This document shows positions 1 through 11,400 of a stretch of 64,000 nt of DNA, piece by piece (within the stretch, counting starts at the first letter, position 1; each line of letters starts with the position of its first letter). The stretch is from Carposina sasakii (lineage: Eukaryota; Arthropoda; Insecta; Lepidoptera; Carposinidae), in contig CP053163.1 of assembly GCA_014607495.2 (NCBI GenBank), forward strand, positions 10,582,716 through 10,646,715, given 5' to 3'. The notes beneath the pieces are model-generated. The model was not told the DNA's origin and did no database searches. It saw only the letters and a program-made list of their open reading frames with translations. The position numbers were made by a program, and so were the translations under genes.

Positions 1-94
1 TTTATTACTATAATAGGTACTTTATTATGTAAGTGTACTTAACTGTGCACAGTTAATAAATACAATACCAAATTCGTAAAGAAACATGATAAAA
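1..94. other. left-edge AT-rich DNA
   Basis: AT-rich sequence with no recognisable gene or repeat. If the first gene (exons 1501-4749) has further exons, they could lie here or beyond the window edge. Confidence 0.4.
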
Positions 95-310
95 AGGATG
101 TTTAATATGGTTGAATTTTAATGACATTTTATGCTTATCAGAATAAATCATCAAAATCATACCTATCTGTAATTACAATTGATTAAGTGTCCAAATGAGG
201 TAGTAATAAGCCTTCAAAGTTAAGTGGGCAAGTCCATTTTTCCCATGTGAAATTAATTAAAAATTACTACATCACATGACCACCTGCATCATTTACAGCA
301 ACTTTTATTT

Positions 311-1101
311 TATCATCATCAGCCTATTACAGTCAGTGTTGGCAACCTAGAATGATGCGCTGATCGTACCAGGGGCGTAAAATTATCGTACCTGACGAAA
401 AATTATCGTATACTTTTGAACGACATAAAAAAAAACGTTAATTATTAATAAAAATAGATATTATTACGAACTTATATTGCGCTCAGCCGCTCGTCATATC
501 CTTTTTCCAATTTTATGATTTTCACATGGGTACATTGCGTACAAATGGCGCGTAAATTTGTGTTTCAAAAGTTTTACAAAAATAAAATGGCTCCAAAGTT
601 GATCAGTCGATTATTAAATTTATTCATGAACACATAAAATTGACAAAATATGTAATATTCAACGAGATATATATTTATATATTTCTTATCTATATAGGAG
701 TGAACGAAACTATCGAAATCCATTACAATTCGAAAATTATCGTACATTTGTGTACGATAATGAATCGCAATCGTACATCGTACGCTGGTATCAAATTATC
801 GTGCATGTACGATAATTATCGTACGGTTGCCAACACTGATTACAGTCTACTGCTGGACGTAGGCCTCCCCCGGGGCACGCCACAAGACTGCCATGTGGTG
901 ACTATGGGCAAATGCCAGGGGGTATTTGCCCATAGTCACCACGCTGGGCAGGCGGGTTGGTGACCGCAATTTGTATTTTGGACTATGTTGTCAACACGGG
1001 AGGCGCTGCTGCCTACCTCCCGGAAACCCTTAATCGCCTTGTACGATACCCACGGGCAGACATGGGGTGGTACGAATTCTACTCTGCCAGCACCACGCGG
1101 C
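311..1101 (-). mobile_element. (GAT)n-tailed retroposon inserted in the MITE and itself split by a hAT MITE
   Basis: A perfect 12-bp target duplication, CAACTTTTATTT, flanks it at 299-310 and 1102-1113, which is the signature of target-primed retroposition. It belongs to a family with further copies at 22157, 22762, 31165, 33160, 33968, 40597 and 47605. On the minus strand the element ends in a short GATGATGATA tail. Without the inserted MITE it is about 280 bp. Confidence 0.8.
334..838. mobile_element. Non-autonomous hAT-type MITE, 505 bp
   Basis: Perfect 14-bp terminal inverted repeats: CAGTGTTGGCAACC at 334-347 and its complement at 825-838. A perfect 8-bp target duplication ATTACAGT lies at 326-333 and 839-846. 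The 8-bp duplication and CAGTG start are typical of hAT elements. Near both ends there are repeats of AAATTATCGTAC and its complement, possible transposase sites. No transposase is encoded; the open frame crossing it is chance. Confidence 0.88.
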
Positions 1102-1500
1102 CAACTTTTATTTAGTGACCATATAAACGCAACATTTAATATAGCTGTAGAACAAAAGGTCTTTTACGCGCGTACAATTTACTGATAGAGTGACGTCATA
1201 ATTGTGGTAGCCGTTTGTATGGAGCATGAAGCAGCGAACATGCTTCATGGTATGGAGCGTCTAAAATTGTGATTTTGTAATCGTTATAGGTATCCCGGAA
1301 AGTTTTCACGCTAGAGAAGTTTTTCTTTCGCAAATGTTTCTTTTATTTTATGATCTTTGGATATAAATAAAAATAAAAAACCGTAAATATCCCTATTGTA
1401 AAACATCACGAGACTGGGTAGACTGGTCACGTCAAACCTAACAAGCTATCACTGCTTCCGACGTTATTATTTTATAATGATTATAAATAACTGTACATAC

Positions 1501-4500
1501 CCAAGTTACCAGACCGTTTTCTATCCTGTAATACTGACGTATTCCAATTTTTTACACTTATATTTAGTTTTGAAGAAGTCCGCTGCAGCTTGTTTGCCAT
1601 TAAATTTGTCTTCCGTTTTAATTGATCCTCCTCGTTCTTGCTTGATTGTGGCAACAAGCTAAATCGTACTGTTTTTGACTTCGGTGCCCCTCTCACTGCT
1701 TCACCCCTGGCTTCTTTTAACTTTGATGGCCCTCTCACTGCTTCACCCCTTGCTTCTTTTATTTCATCTAAGTCATCTAGTCTTTTTGTAAATGTTTTGC
1801 TTATTTTTCTAGTTTCAACTTTATGATCCAGTGTATTAGAAGCACTCCGAACGATGTTTTTCGATAATCTATCTCGTGTCAATTTTTCTACATTGCTAGT
1901 AACTACTACCCTTTTATCAATTATAGCAGAGTTCTTTAAAAGCGCTTTCGGTCCATCATCTTTATCGACTTTATTAGAGTTAGTGTCATTATTAGCAAAT
2001 CTTGCTTTTCCTACATGATTTGTAAATAATTTTGAGAGATTTTCTTTTAATCTATCTTTTTCTGACCCCGGGTGACATAGAGTCTTAGCATTTATTATTA
2101 TTTTTGGGATTAGAGATTTACCGTTCTTTTTTTTGTGATTATTTATTATTGGTTTTTCATCGGAATTAGTGCAACTCTGAATAGACGAACTTAATTGGCA
2201 TGTCACACTTGTTACACTATCACTGCTTTCAAATTTAGAGGAATTGTGTATAATGCTAACCGCATCCTTATTGCATTTAGGTACGGCCTTAGTTCTATCG
2301 TTGTCCCTTTTTAGATCTTTAATATAATTGTATATGTTTTTGACATTTTGCATATATCCCACAGAAATTGTAGGGTCCTTGAAATATTTGTCACTTATCA
2401 TAGGGGTATTTACCTTCAAAGCTTCCATTGAGGAGGTATTAATAACAGTTTGGAAAGGGGTTTGTTTAGCTAAAGTTTTAATTTTCTTTTCTGAGTTAGG
2501 ACTATTATTATTGCTGAAAATGTAAAAATATTTGATCACCATAACCGACCATAAATAGGGATACTCATATCAATTTATTATAAGTAGGTAGATAAGTTCT
2601 AAGTACTTACATTGGTAATGCGTCAGACGGTTCACCTGTTACATGAACATGAGATGCAATAAAATTTGAACACTCTGAAGATATATTTAAATGACGACTC
2701 TCATAATTAGCAGCTATTTTAGATGCAGCCTTAGATTCGGAATTTATATTTGTATCCTTGTCCATATTTGGCATCTCATTATATTTTTTTTTATTAGAGC
2801 AATCATTTAAATTGGTAGATCCTTTCATTTTACTTGAAAGCTGACTCGTGATAACCTTTTGACTTTCATCTTCATCATTATTATTATAAAAATCTAAAAG
2901 ATTTTTTCTATTTTTATGATTTAAAGATCTTTGTTCCACGTTCATACAATTCTGTCCATAAATGGAGTCATAAAAAGATTTGTTTGTTATAGACAGTCTT
3001 GTTACGGAACAAGATGGTTGCGTCATAACCGGTATATACTTTTTAGCAATATTATTACATTTCTCACTTAGTGCCAGTTTTTGCTTTTCTCGTTTTTGTC
3101 TTATTTCTAATAATTTCTTTAGTTTTCTTTCTTTTATCTTACTAGTTTCAGTACTAAATGGAGATTGTTGTTTTATTTTATCCTGCAAATCTATTTTCGG
3201 CACTGTGTCTATAGTTTCTTCCATAGAATTCTCTTCCAGCAAGGGTTCATTGTCATTTAACTTCTTCATGGTAAAATTTAAACCATATGGTTTAAAAGTA
3301 ACGATTTTTTTACAATGTACAAATTTATTTAAATTATATCTATTATCCACATTACGTAAATTGTTATTAATGTTATAATTTGCGAAATCAAGCGAATCAT
3401 CTGACTGTGTATTTCCAGTTACCATAGTATTAGATATATATTCAGAAACAGTTAATATTTCTTTACACATTATATTTTTACTCATATTTCTGTCAATTGA
3501 TGCCGTGGTTATCATAGACTCTTCATTTAGATTATTATTCAATTGTACATCGTTAGTAGACGGTTTTAAAGCTGTGATTGCAGGTATTCCTAAAAATAAA
3601 TGTTCACTAATGTTACCAATGGGTCCAACTTAACAAAATATAAAATAACATAATACCACATTACTCATACATAACATGTACCATTAGAAATTAACGAGGG
3701 AGTTATTTCAACGTTCTTGAAAAAAAAAAGAATTATTACCAGTGCTACTATTGAAATTTTTCTTTTTATTGTCTTTTTTCACTTGCATACATGCAACTAT
3801 TTTATAATAACGTTTACTGTCCCCGATTGGTTTAGGAACTTGTATAATTATTTTAGTCATAATTTTAGATAAAAATGTAAGGTCAATATTGTCCCATGAA
3901 ATATTTCCATAGTTTGTTTTTGGTTTAATAAATACTTGAGGGACCGCTTTCGTATCAGATAAAATCTTTGTATAACAAGGTGGGCGATCTTCTATTGCGC
4001 AAACCGTTTTCCCCATTTCTCTCCATTTTTGTTTTGCCTTTTCAGTAAGATAATCACCATTACTAATGCGTTTTAATTGACCAATAGTATTCTTAACATA
4101 TGTTATAATATTATCTAAATAAAAATTATAAACCTCGTCAAAACGTTTGCAGCTAATATAATCTAATATTGAATATGGTGGGAATGAACCATAATTCAGC
4201 AGCGTATTAGGTTCATCAAGAAAATAATTACCCTTATTTAAACTAGAGCATTTAAAGGGCAATGGATTGATATAATTCGAAAATCCATTCATATTAATGT
4301 CTTCAAAATTATTGCAGGAAGCGTTGATAAAATAATCTTCTTGGTTATCACTGCTTATGGCCAATGAGTTTTGTATTTCTTCTTCATTGCAAATTTCACT
4401 TTCATCAGAGTCCGAATCTAGGTAATCATTATAGACCACGCTCTCTGTATATTGATTTGCACGGGCTTGTGGTACCTCATTCGCATTAGGTATCTCTTCT

Positions 4501-4749
4501 GCACACAAATCCTTTTTCTTGTACAGAATTATAAAATCTTCAGCTCCAAGCGACTTTGTTTCTGAAATGTGTCAACATTAGTAAAAATGGCTTTGTAATA
4601 ATTATAAATCTAGAGTTTGTTTATTAGCGTAAAATTCCATTTTTACCTGGCTTTCTGGGAGGTCGGCACTCATAATAATGTACTTCATCTCCTCCCCCCT
4701 CCATAGGTCCTTTTACAAAATTCTGATCCTGTACTCGGCTGAGCAACAT
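1501..4749 (-). CDS. Unknown tandem-duplicate protein, copy A (first four exons, 3' part not seen)
   Basis: I do not recognise this protein. Exons on the minus strand: 4647-4749, 3740-4561, 2611-3589, 1501-2513. Each junction has AG/GT sites and the phases agree (1, 1, 2, 1), giving 972 codons plus one base. Exon 1 starts MLLSRVQDQN; the bases before the ATG (ACACAAAAATTT...) match those before copy B. Shared with copy B are an acidic patch (VVYND..DSDSD.SEI), a helical segment (FYLDNII.YVK.TI.QLKRI), a basic stretch (KKLLEIR..REK.K) and EARGEAVRG. The last motif is tandemly doubled here. The protein is Ser/Asn/Lys-rich and probably mostly disordered. After exon 4 the donor GTATGT leads into transposon-filled DNA, so exons matching copy B exons 5-7 are outside the window or lost. 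Alternatively the frame simply ends at 1481. Confidence 0.72.
1685..1762 (-). repeat. Tandem duplication encoding two EARGEAVRG motifs
   Basis: Within exon 4 of copy A the motif EARGEAVRG occurs twice, spaced by 14 residues, because a stretch of about 42 nt is tandemly repeated. Copy B has a single motif at about residue 975. Confidence 0.75.
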
Positions 4750-5482
4750 CGCGACACAAAAATTTTCTATTCAGGACACTTTACTATTTGACTAATTAAT
4801 ATTTGCGAAGTTTTAAAAGCAAAAATAATGCCATAAAATGCGGTGAAAAATCGTTTACTATTGATAAATTTTAACACGACATTTTCCAATGTGACTTACT
4901 ATAAAAAAACATTGTCAACCCTTGTCACTGTCTAACATGACATTGGATATTTATTTAAGGAAATAAGTAAAGAGGTTAAACATTATATTAAGCGAACAAC
5001 AGTACCCACATCTCCAGATACATTACTCATGATGATTATGCTGTAGGTACGGTTGAAAACCTAGAAATAGCCTATAATTACCACCACTTTTTACCACCTT
5101 GTTACCTAGCATTGTTGTTGATTCATTACTGTACAACTATGGTTTTCAGTGGTAATGGTCACATTTCAGCACCGTTATCTGAGGGAACCGTAGCTTTACT
5201 TATTATGATGATGTCCTCCAGACCGCATTTGAGTCACGCACGTATCTTCACGGCGATTAGCCAATTAAGAGGGAGATATTATAGTGCACAAGTATATGCA
5301 CAAGTACTTATAATAGGTATGCATGTAAGCATTAGCGCCTAAACTAGTTATAAAATTTCAACTATTTATATTTTGGAAATTAGTTTATTAAATAATTATA
5401 CACGATTGTACAAAAAATAAATATTAAGTAAATTAAACATATACCAAAACGATTGCCACAAAGTTTTTTAAATCACATGAAA
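4750..5482. other. Spacer between copies A and B
   Basis: Contains the presumed promoter and 5' UTR of copy A (just above 4749) and the 3' UTR of copy B, with a minus-strand AATAAA at 5384-5389. Some decayed repeat-like sequence lies at 4990-5340; the open frame there is not convincing. Confidence 0.5.
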
Positions 5483-8400
5483 CTATGCGCGGTAGAGAAT
5501 TTCAGGGAAAGACAATGCTGCAAAAACCGTAAATACTAATATTGAGTACACTGTTACCAAAATATCTTTTTTCATTTTGATATTTTGGTCAAAATTTGTA
5601 TTCTGGATAAAACATTTAACTTTTCTTTTATTACTCTTTGTAATTGATGTACCCAGATGCGAATTCTGCTTTTCATTGTTTTCAATATTGTTGTCTGTTA
5701 CCAACATTATCGACTTTTCTGAGATTTCTGCAGGTGTTTCAGATTCTTTTTCTTTCACGTCAAATACGTCAGATGTAAAAATCTCGACTAAATTATTGTC
5801 ATAATTTAGAATGTTATTTGATTGTGAATCTTGACTAATAGAATGAAAGGATTGACTTGATTGTTTCCTCAATATTTTTATAAGAGACTTGGTCATATGT
5901 GTTGCATGATTAGCGGTAGTAGGCAAAAGCCTCGGCGGCATTTCTGTAAACGTATCAATTAATTGTTTGTCGGGGACATTTGCAGTGATTTCTATATCTG
6001 CATACTTCGGTGTGCTTGACATTATTGTTTTGCTTAACATGCTTTTTACTTTATTTTCCTCAGTGTCATTTGGCGTATTCAACGAATAAACATTTAAGTT
6101 GGTTTCCAATTTTCTTAATGTATGCAATGACGACATAGATATTACGTCGCGAGCTTTTAGAAGAGTATTGTTTTCTATCATGGATGCTTTACTTAAAATA
6201 TTTGTTAAATCAATGCCTGGTGATTTTGTTTGGTCGAAAGTGATTTTGGTTATCTCATTAAGTAAATTGACAAGCATATCAAGAGAAGTACTATAGTCAA
6301 TATCGTCAGTATCTTTACAACTTACCATTGTTTTAGGATCTTTTAAATCTTCCACTGTACTAGAAGAGTGGAATTCTGCCCGCTTCTTGCTTAATGAATT
6401 TGATGATGCTAACTCATTACTGTCAACTAGAAGACTATTAGATACTCTTTGAAGTTTTTGTTCTTCGTCTAAGTTTTGAATCGATATAGTTTCTGCCGCT
6501 TCGCTTGCTTCAGCTTGAATAACAATGCCACAGTTATCTTGTGATACACATAAATCTACACAATCTACTGAAGGTTTATCTTCAATACCTTTGTAACATT
6601 GACTTGTTTTTTCAGAGGTGGAATTAGTGACAACGTAGATACCTTTATATGAGCTATTGATCTCTGTTGACTTTGTGCAATATTCTGGAAATGCGAACCC
6701 AATAGTTGTTACTTGTTTTGGAATATGCGCAAATTTCCAATCAGCATGAAAAGTAGGAATTTGTGATAAAACCTCTAAATCGTTATCTAAAGGCTTACTA
6801 CAAGTACCTAAATTGGCTGAAAGAGTTGATTTAAGTATTATAGAGCCTGTGTCTCCAGATTGAAGTAATAACGCCCGCTGCATGGATTGCTTCGGTGTCA
6901 ATGTTAAATTCTTCATTCTTAATCGTTTCTGCATATCATTTACTGGTTTCTGATGATACAGCGTATTATGCAATTGATTTAATTTAGGCTTTGAATTGCT
7001 CGAGATTAACTTGTTATAAGATAGTGTTATTTGCATTTTATGTTCTGAAGAGTTATGTTCTTGATCGTTTGTTATATCAGAAACATTATGATCAGAATCA
7101 TATGACTTACATCCCTTCTTATTCGTGTTAGTATTCTTTACATCTATTTTATCTTCCATAACTTTAGATTCACTGCATTCTTGTAAAGCATCTAAAGTTG
7201 GACGATTAATAATGGAGTCAATTATAACATGTAATTTATCTCCCATAGCACTGGATTCGTCATGTGATGATGTTATAGAAGCTGAAATAGTGATATTAGA
7301 AATTTAAATTAGTAGGAAACATATAATTAAACAAGTGTAACTTGTGTTTCGAAAGTGATATAAGCGTGCTATAGTACAAGAATTAGTAATAATGCAACAT
7401 GCACAAAGCCAGATACATATTCATAATTTAATTTAATTTGCACGAATAAATGGGTATTAAAACATTTTTTACATACATAACTCTACGTCCGTGGGAATTA
7501 ATGGTACTCTCGAAATGTGAGCGCTTTGCAGTAATGTGGTTTTCTTCAAGCGCGGTTGACGCCCATAATGAGACTTTACATAAGATTCAACTTGCATCAT
7601 CTTCTTACTGTAATAAAACGCACAACGTGATAGCGAATGAGAACCCCCGATAGAAATAAATAAATAAATAGACCTCAAGGAGGCACCTTCTCGTTAGAAG
7701 CAATGAGGGATTTCTGACAACTATTAAAAGTAAAAAAAGTAGTTCAAATCACCTGTATAGATGGCGAGAGCGCATCACCTACCCTCAATCTATGCCTACC
7801 CTAATCCCCCCCACCTCACCCCTCATCCAAAGACATCAATAGTTCCTAAGCACTAGATAGACGAAGCAGACTATAGTGTGCTGTACACATCTGACAAAAA
7901 ATCGGTCCGCTAGGAAAAACAAAGATATAGCAGATACACGAGGGTTAATGGTAAGTGTCATCTTGTATTAAGATTATAATCTGATACTTTTAACCCCATG
8001 TAGCAAAATTCAACTTGTTACTTGCTATGTCTCCTACTCGTATGCTATGCTACACCGTCTTTAGAAAACCGATCGGATTATTTATTGTCGGCTGTGGGTG
8101 TGTAGCCAGCTTAAGTTATCAGTGCACAGTCTATTCACGGAACTATTGGAACTATTACTATCCTTCAAGCTGGGAGAGGTGAGGTGGGGGAGATTAGGGC
8201 AGGTGATGCGCTCACGCCATCTATTTTTGACTGTTATTTTAACTTGTCAGAAAATCCCTCATTTAAAGTGAAAATAAAATCTTACACTGTTTCAGGCGCC
8301 AGGGTATCATTGTGATTTTTAAATAATGGCTGTTTATTTCCAGAATTATTGCCCTTTCCAGGCAAATTAGATTTCCTCACCTTTAAACCATCTGTAAAAA

Positions 8401-11400
8401 TTTTGATATATTTAAGTTAAGTAGGTACTGACTTTACGATACCATTTTCAACCAATTACGCTAAACAGCAATGTTAAAGATGTGTAATTAAGATATACCT
8501 AAGCATAAAGAAAGACACCTTAGCAGCGATAACCTGGAACGTTTTTTAATTTAAATACTTGCTGAAAATTCACCTTTACACACCTAAATTTGGTGGTGGA
8601 GGTTTCGGAGATGAAACAGGTGAGGCGTCGTTGCCAGATCGACGTAACTTTGTACGTGGTGTTGGTACCAGCATATTTTTCCCACTAATGTTCGATTTAA
8701 CAGGTAACTTTTGGAGTCTATCTGTTACAATAGTTCTCCCAAACCTACTATAGTAGTCCTCAGTATGGGCTTGCACATAAGTTTTTTTTGGTTGTGCAAG
8801 TGTGTTAATTCTAGAAGTGTTAAGTTTGGGCGGTCCTCTGACTGCTTCGCCTCGAGCTTCTTTAGCCTCTTCAATTAAATCAGCGATTTTTTTTCTAGAC
8901 AACCTATCTGCAGGTTTATCAACCACGTTATTTGAAGTTTTAACGGTAAATCTAGATTTTTTATCCTTGGGCTGCTTTTCTGTATTGGTAATTAAATGTT
9001 TTTTACGGTCAGAACTCATGTGGTTTGATATTTGCGGAATACTAATTTTATTTTCTACTTGAGCCGCTTCTAACTTTTTACTTTCTCTGTTTTCAATAAG
9101 TTTGAGCCGTGTTTTTTGCACTGTGTCAAACTCTCTCAGTAGCTGCGATATCGCTTTTAAAGGATTTTCATGTAATGTTTTATTTTCAAACAAAGTAGCT
9201 GATTTATGTCTTTCCTTTTTATTACATGATTCTTTTTCATTTACAGGACAATGTGATTTGGCACTATTTATCAGTTTCCTGCAGTTATCTAAGTTATATC
9301 CTGATTGCACCTTTTCTCTTTGACAATTTATTTTAACATTTTTTACAATACCTATTTTGTCAATATTGAAACTACATGGAATGGCTGAAATCAAACGATG
9401 CCCGCAACTTGCTCCGCTATCACTTCCCTGATAATTATTACTACAAATGGTATCTTTAAGAAGCTTGCTTTGCCTTTTCTTGTAAGGTTTACTGTCATTA
9501 TTTTCTATTAAGTTATAAATTTTATCAATACTTTTTCTACACTCCAACGATTCGAAAGTTTTTAATGTATCGCCCAATTCAGATATTGAACCTTTATTTT
9601 TCAGTTCCAAGTTACGTGCGTGTGTTTTAAATAGTTCAGCTTCGTTTTTGCTATAATTTTTCATCTGAGGATGGTACATGTTACTGTAAGAAAATGTTTA
9701 ATTTATTAAAAATAGTTAATTATACATAATATTATGTAGATACCTATCGTCATAGCTGTGCTTAATTAATTATGGATTCATTAATATGGATAGCTCTTTA
9801 GATGAAAATCTATACTAATATTATAAAGCTGAAGAGTTTGTTTGTTTGTTTGTTTGATTGAACGCGCTAATCTCCGGAACTACTGGGTCGAATTAAAAAA
9901 TTCTTTTTGTGTTGGATAGTCCATTTATCGAGGAAGGCTTTAGGCTATATATCATCACAGTGCGACCAATAGGGACGAAGAATAAGAGGAAAATGTGGAA
10001 AAAACGGGGAAAATTATTCAACTTTGGAGACTTCCGTTGCGTGCGCTGCGTAAACGGTTCAAGTTATCAAAAAAATATGTATGAAAGAATAAAATGACGT
10101 AAAAATGATATGAAAGAAAAAAATTGAAGGTCTAGACTGCCTGATGCAGAACCCTTAGCAGCCCAGCTAAACTTTGAGAGATATGAAAATACCGTTTTAG
10201 GAAAAGTTGCTCAGCATGATAAGCACTTTCTAATAACGTAATAAAATTGAAGGTCTAGATAACCTGATGCAGAACCCTTAACAGCCCAGCTAAATTTTGA
10301 GAGATATGAAAATACCGTCTTAGGAAAAGTTATTCAACATTTTAAAAGAATTCAATTCCCTGTTAAGTTATCTTTTGCTGTAACAATTAATAAATCACAG
10401 GGGCAAACGTTTAAACACGTTGGAATTGACTTACGTCAAGATTGCTTTTCACACGGCCAATTATATGTCGCGTTGTCAAGATCGGGTTGCGGAGAAAATC
10501 AGTATGTTCTTCTGCCACAAGAAAATAAAACAAAAAATATAATTTACGCAGAAGTACTTTAAAATATTTTATTCTGTTTGTTGACGCGGACGAAGTCGCG
10601 GGCAACAGCTAGTATAAAATAAATCGTTTCTAATCTACCATGCAGTAGATAGAAGATACTGATGAATGAGAGAAAGAGGTAGGTTACGTATTACTAGGTA
10701 ACTAGCTCGGACAATACTAGGAAATGAAAATCTGTAGTTCCTCCTACCTGCGTTATAATGTTATAACGAGGTATACATTATTTACTAACATTTTTTCTGC
10801 TCCTCTCAATAACTCTGGAGTATGATTGATTGCAGTCAAGGTCAGATAATTTGATAAAATAGTTATCGGACTACCGACATCATTGGATTCTAAAGATGTC
10901 ACAGTAGATTCTGAATGTAAATTCATGTCAGTGAGTTTATTTTCCATCTGCATATAAGCCATTTCGGTAAGAGTATCATCTAGATTTAAACTTTTATCTG
11001 TAAATCTTTCTGAAGTATGATCTGAAAGGATGCCAGTTGCATCTTCGTCACACCCAACAGATTCATTGACATTAAAGTTGCTTGCGAAAAAATGATTTAT
11101 TTTTGTATTTATAGAATTTTCCTTCTTATTGGAATAAGATAAACATTTTATAGATTGCCTTGGAATAGCATTGGAAATACGAAATTTACCATTATTTTTA
11201 TTAGAACTATTGATTGTGTTATTAACTCCCATTTTTCTTTTCTCACGCCTCTCCCTTATTTCCAGTAACTTTTTTCTTTTTTTTTCTTCCATCACATAAG
11301 AATTATTTTCATATGGAGATTTCACTCTTACTTTGGTTGACGATTTTGATGATTTCTTTAATATACTTGAACAGTTCTCTTCTGAACTCTCTTCCAACAA

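Larger units (their letters stand above)
95..1393 (-). mobile_element. Non-autonomous DNA transposon (GGGATGTTTAC-type MITE), split by a nested retroposon
   Basis: The two halves, 95-310 and 1102-1393, match in reverse the uninterrupted copy at 24793-25268. The right end reads CCC followed by TA, matching the terminal inverted repeat GGGATGTTTAC. The left end is decayed (GGATGTTTA). The gap is filled by a retroposon at 311-1101. The TA next to the terminus suggests a Tc1/mariner-like target duplication, which is inference. Confidence 0.7.
9809..10612 (+). mobile_element. Helitron remnant carrying the end of a Rep/helicase gene
   Basis: Starts TCTATACTAATATTATAAAG after an A and ends with a GC-rich hairpin-like stretch followed by CTAG before a T, the termini expected of a Helitron. 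It keeps the last part of the Helitron helicase (10264-10562) and an internal direct duplication. It lies in intron 3 of copy B, in the opposite orientation to the gene. Confidence 0.82.

Noticed and set aside
640..963. 107-codon plus-strand frame
   Set aside because: Crosses the hAT MITE boundary into a retroposon; chance frame.
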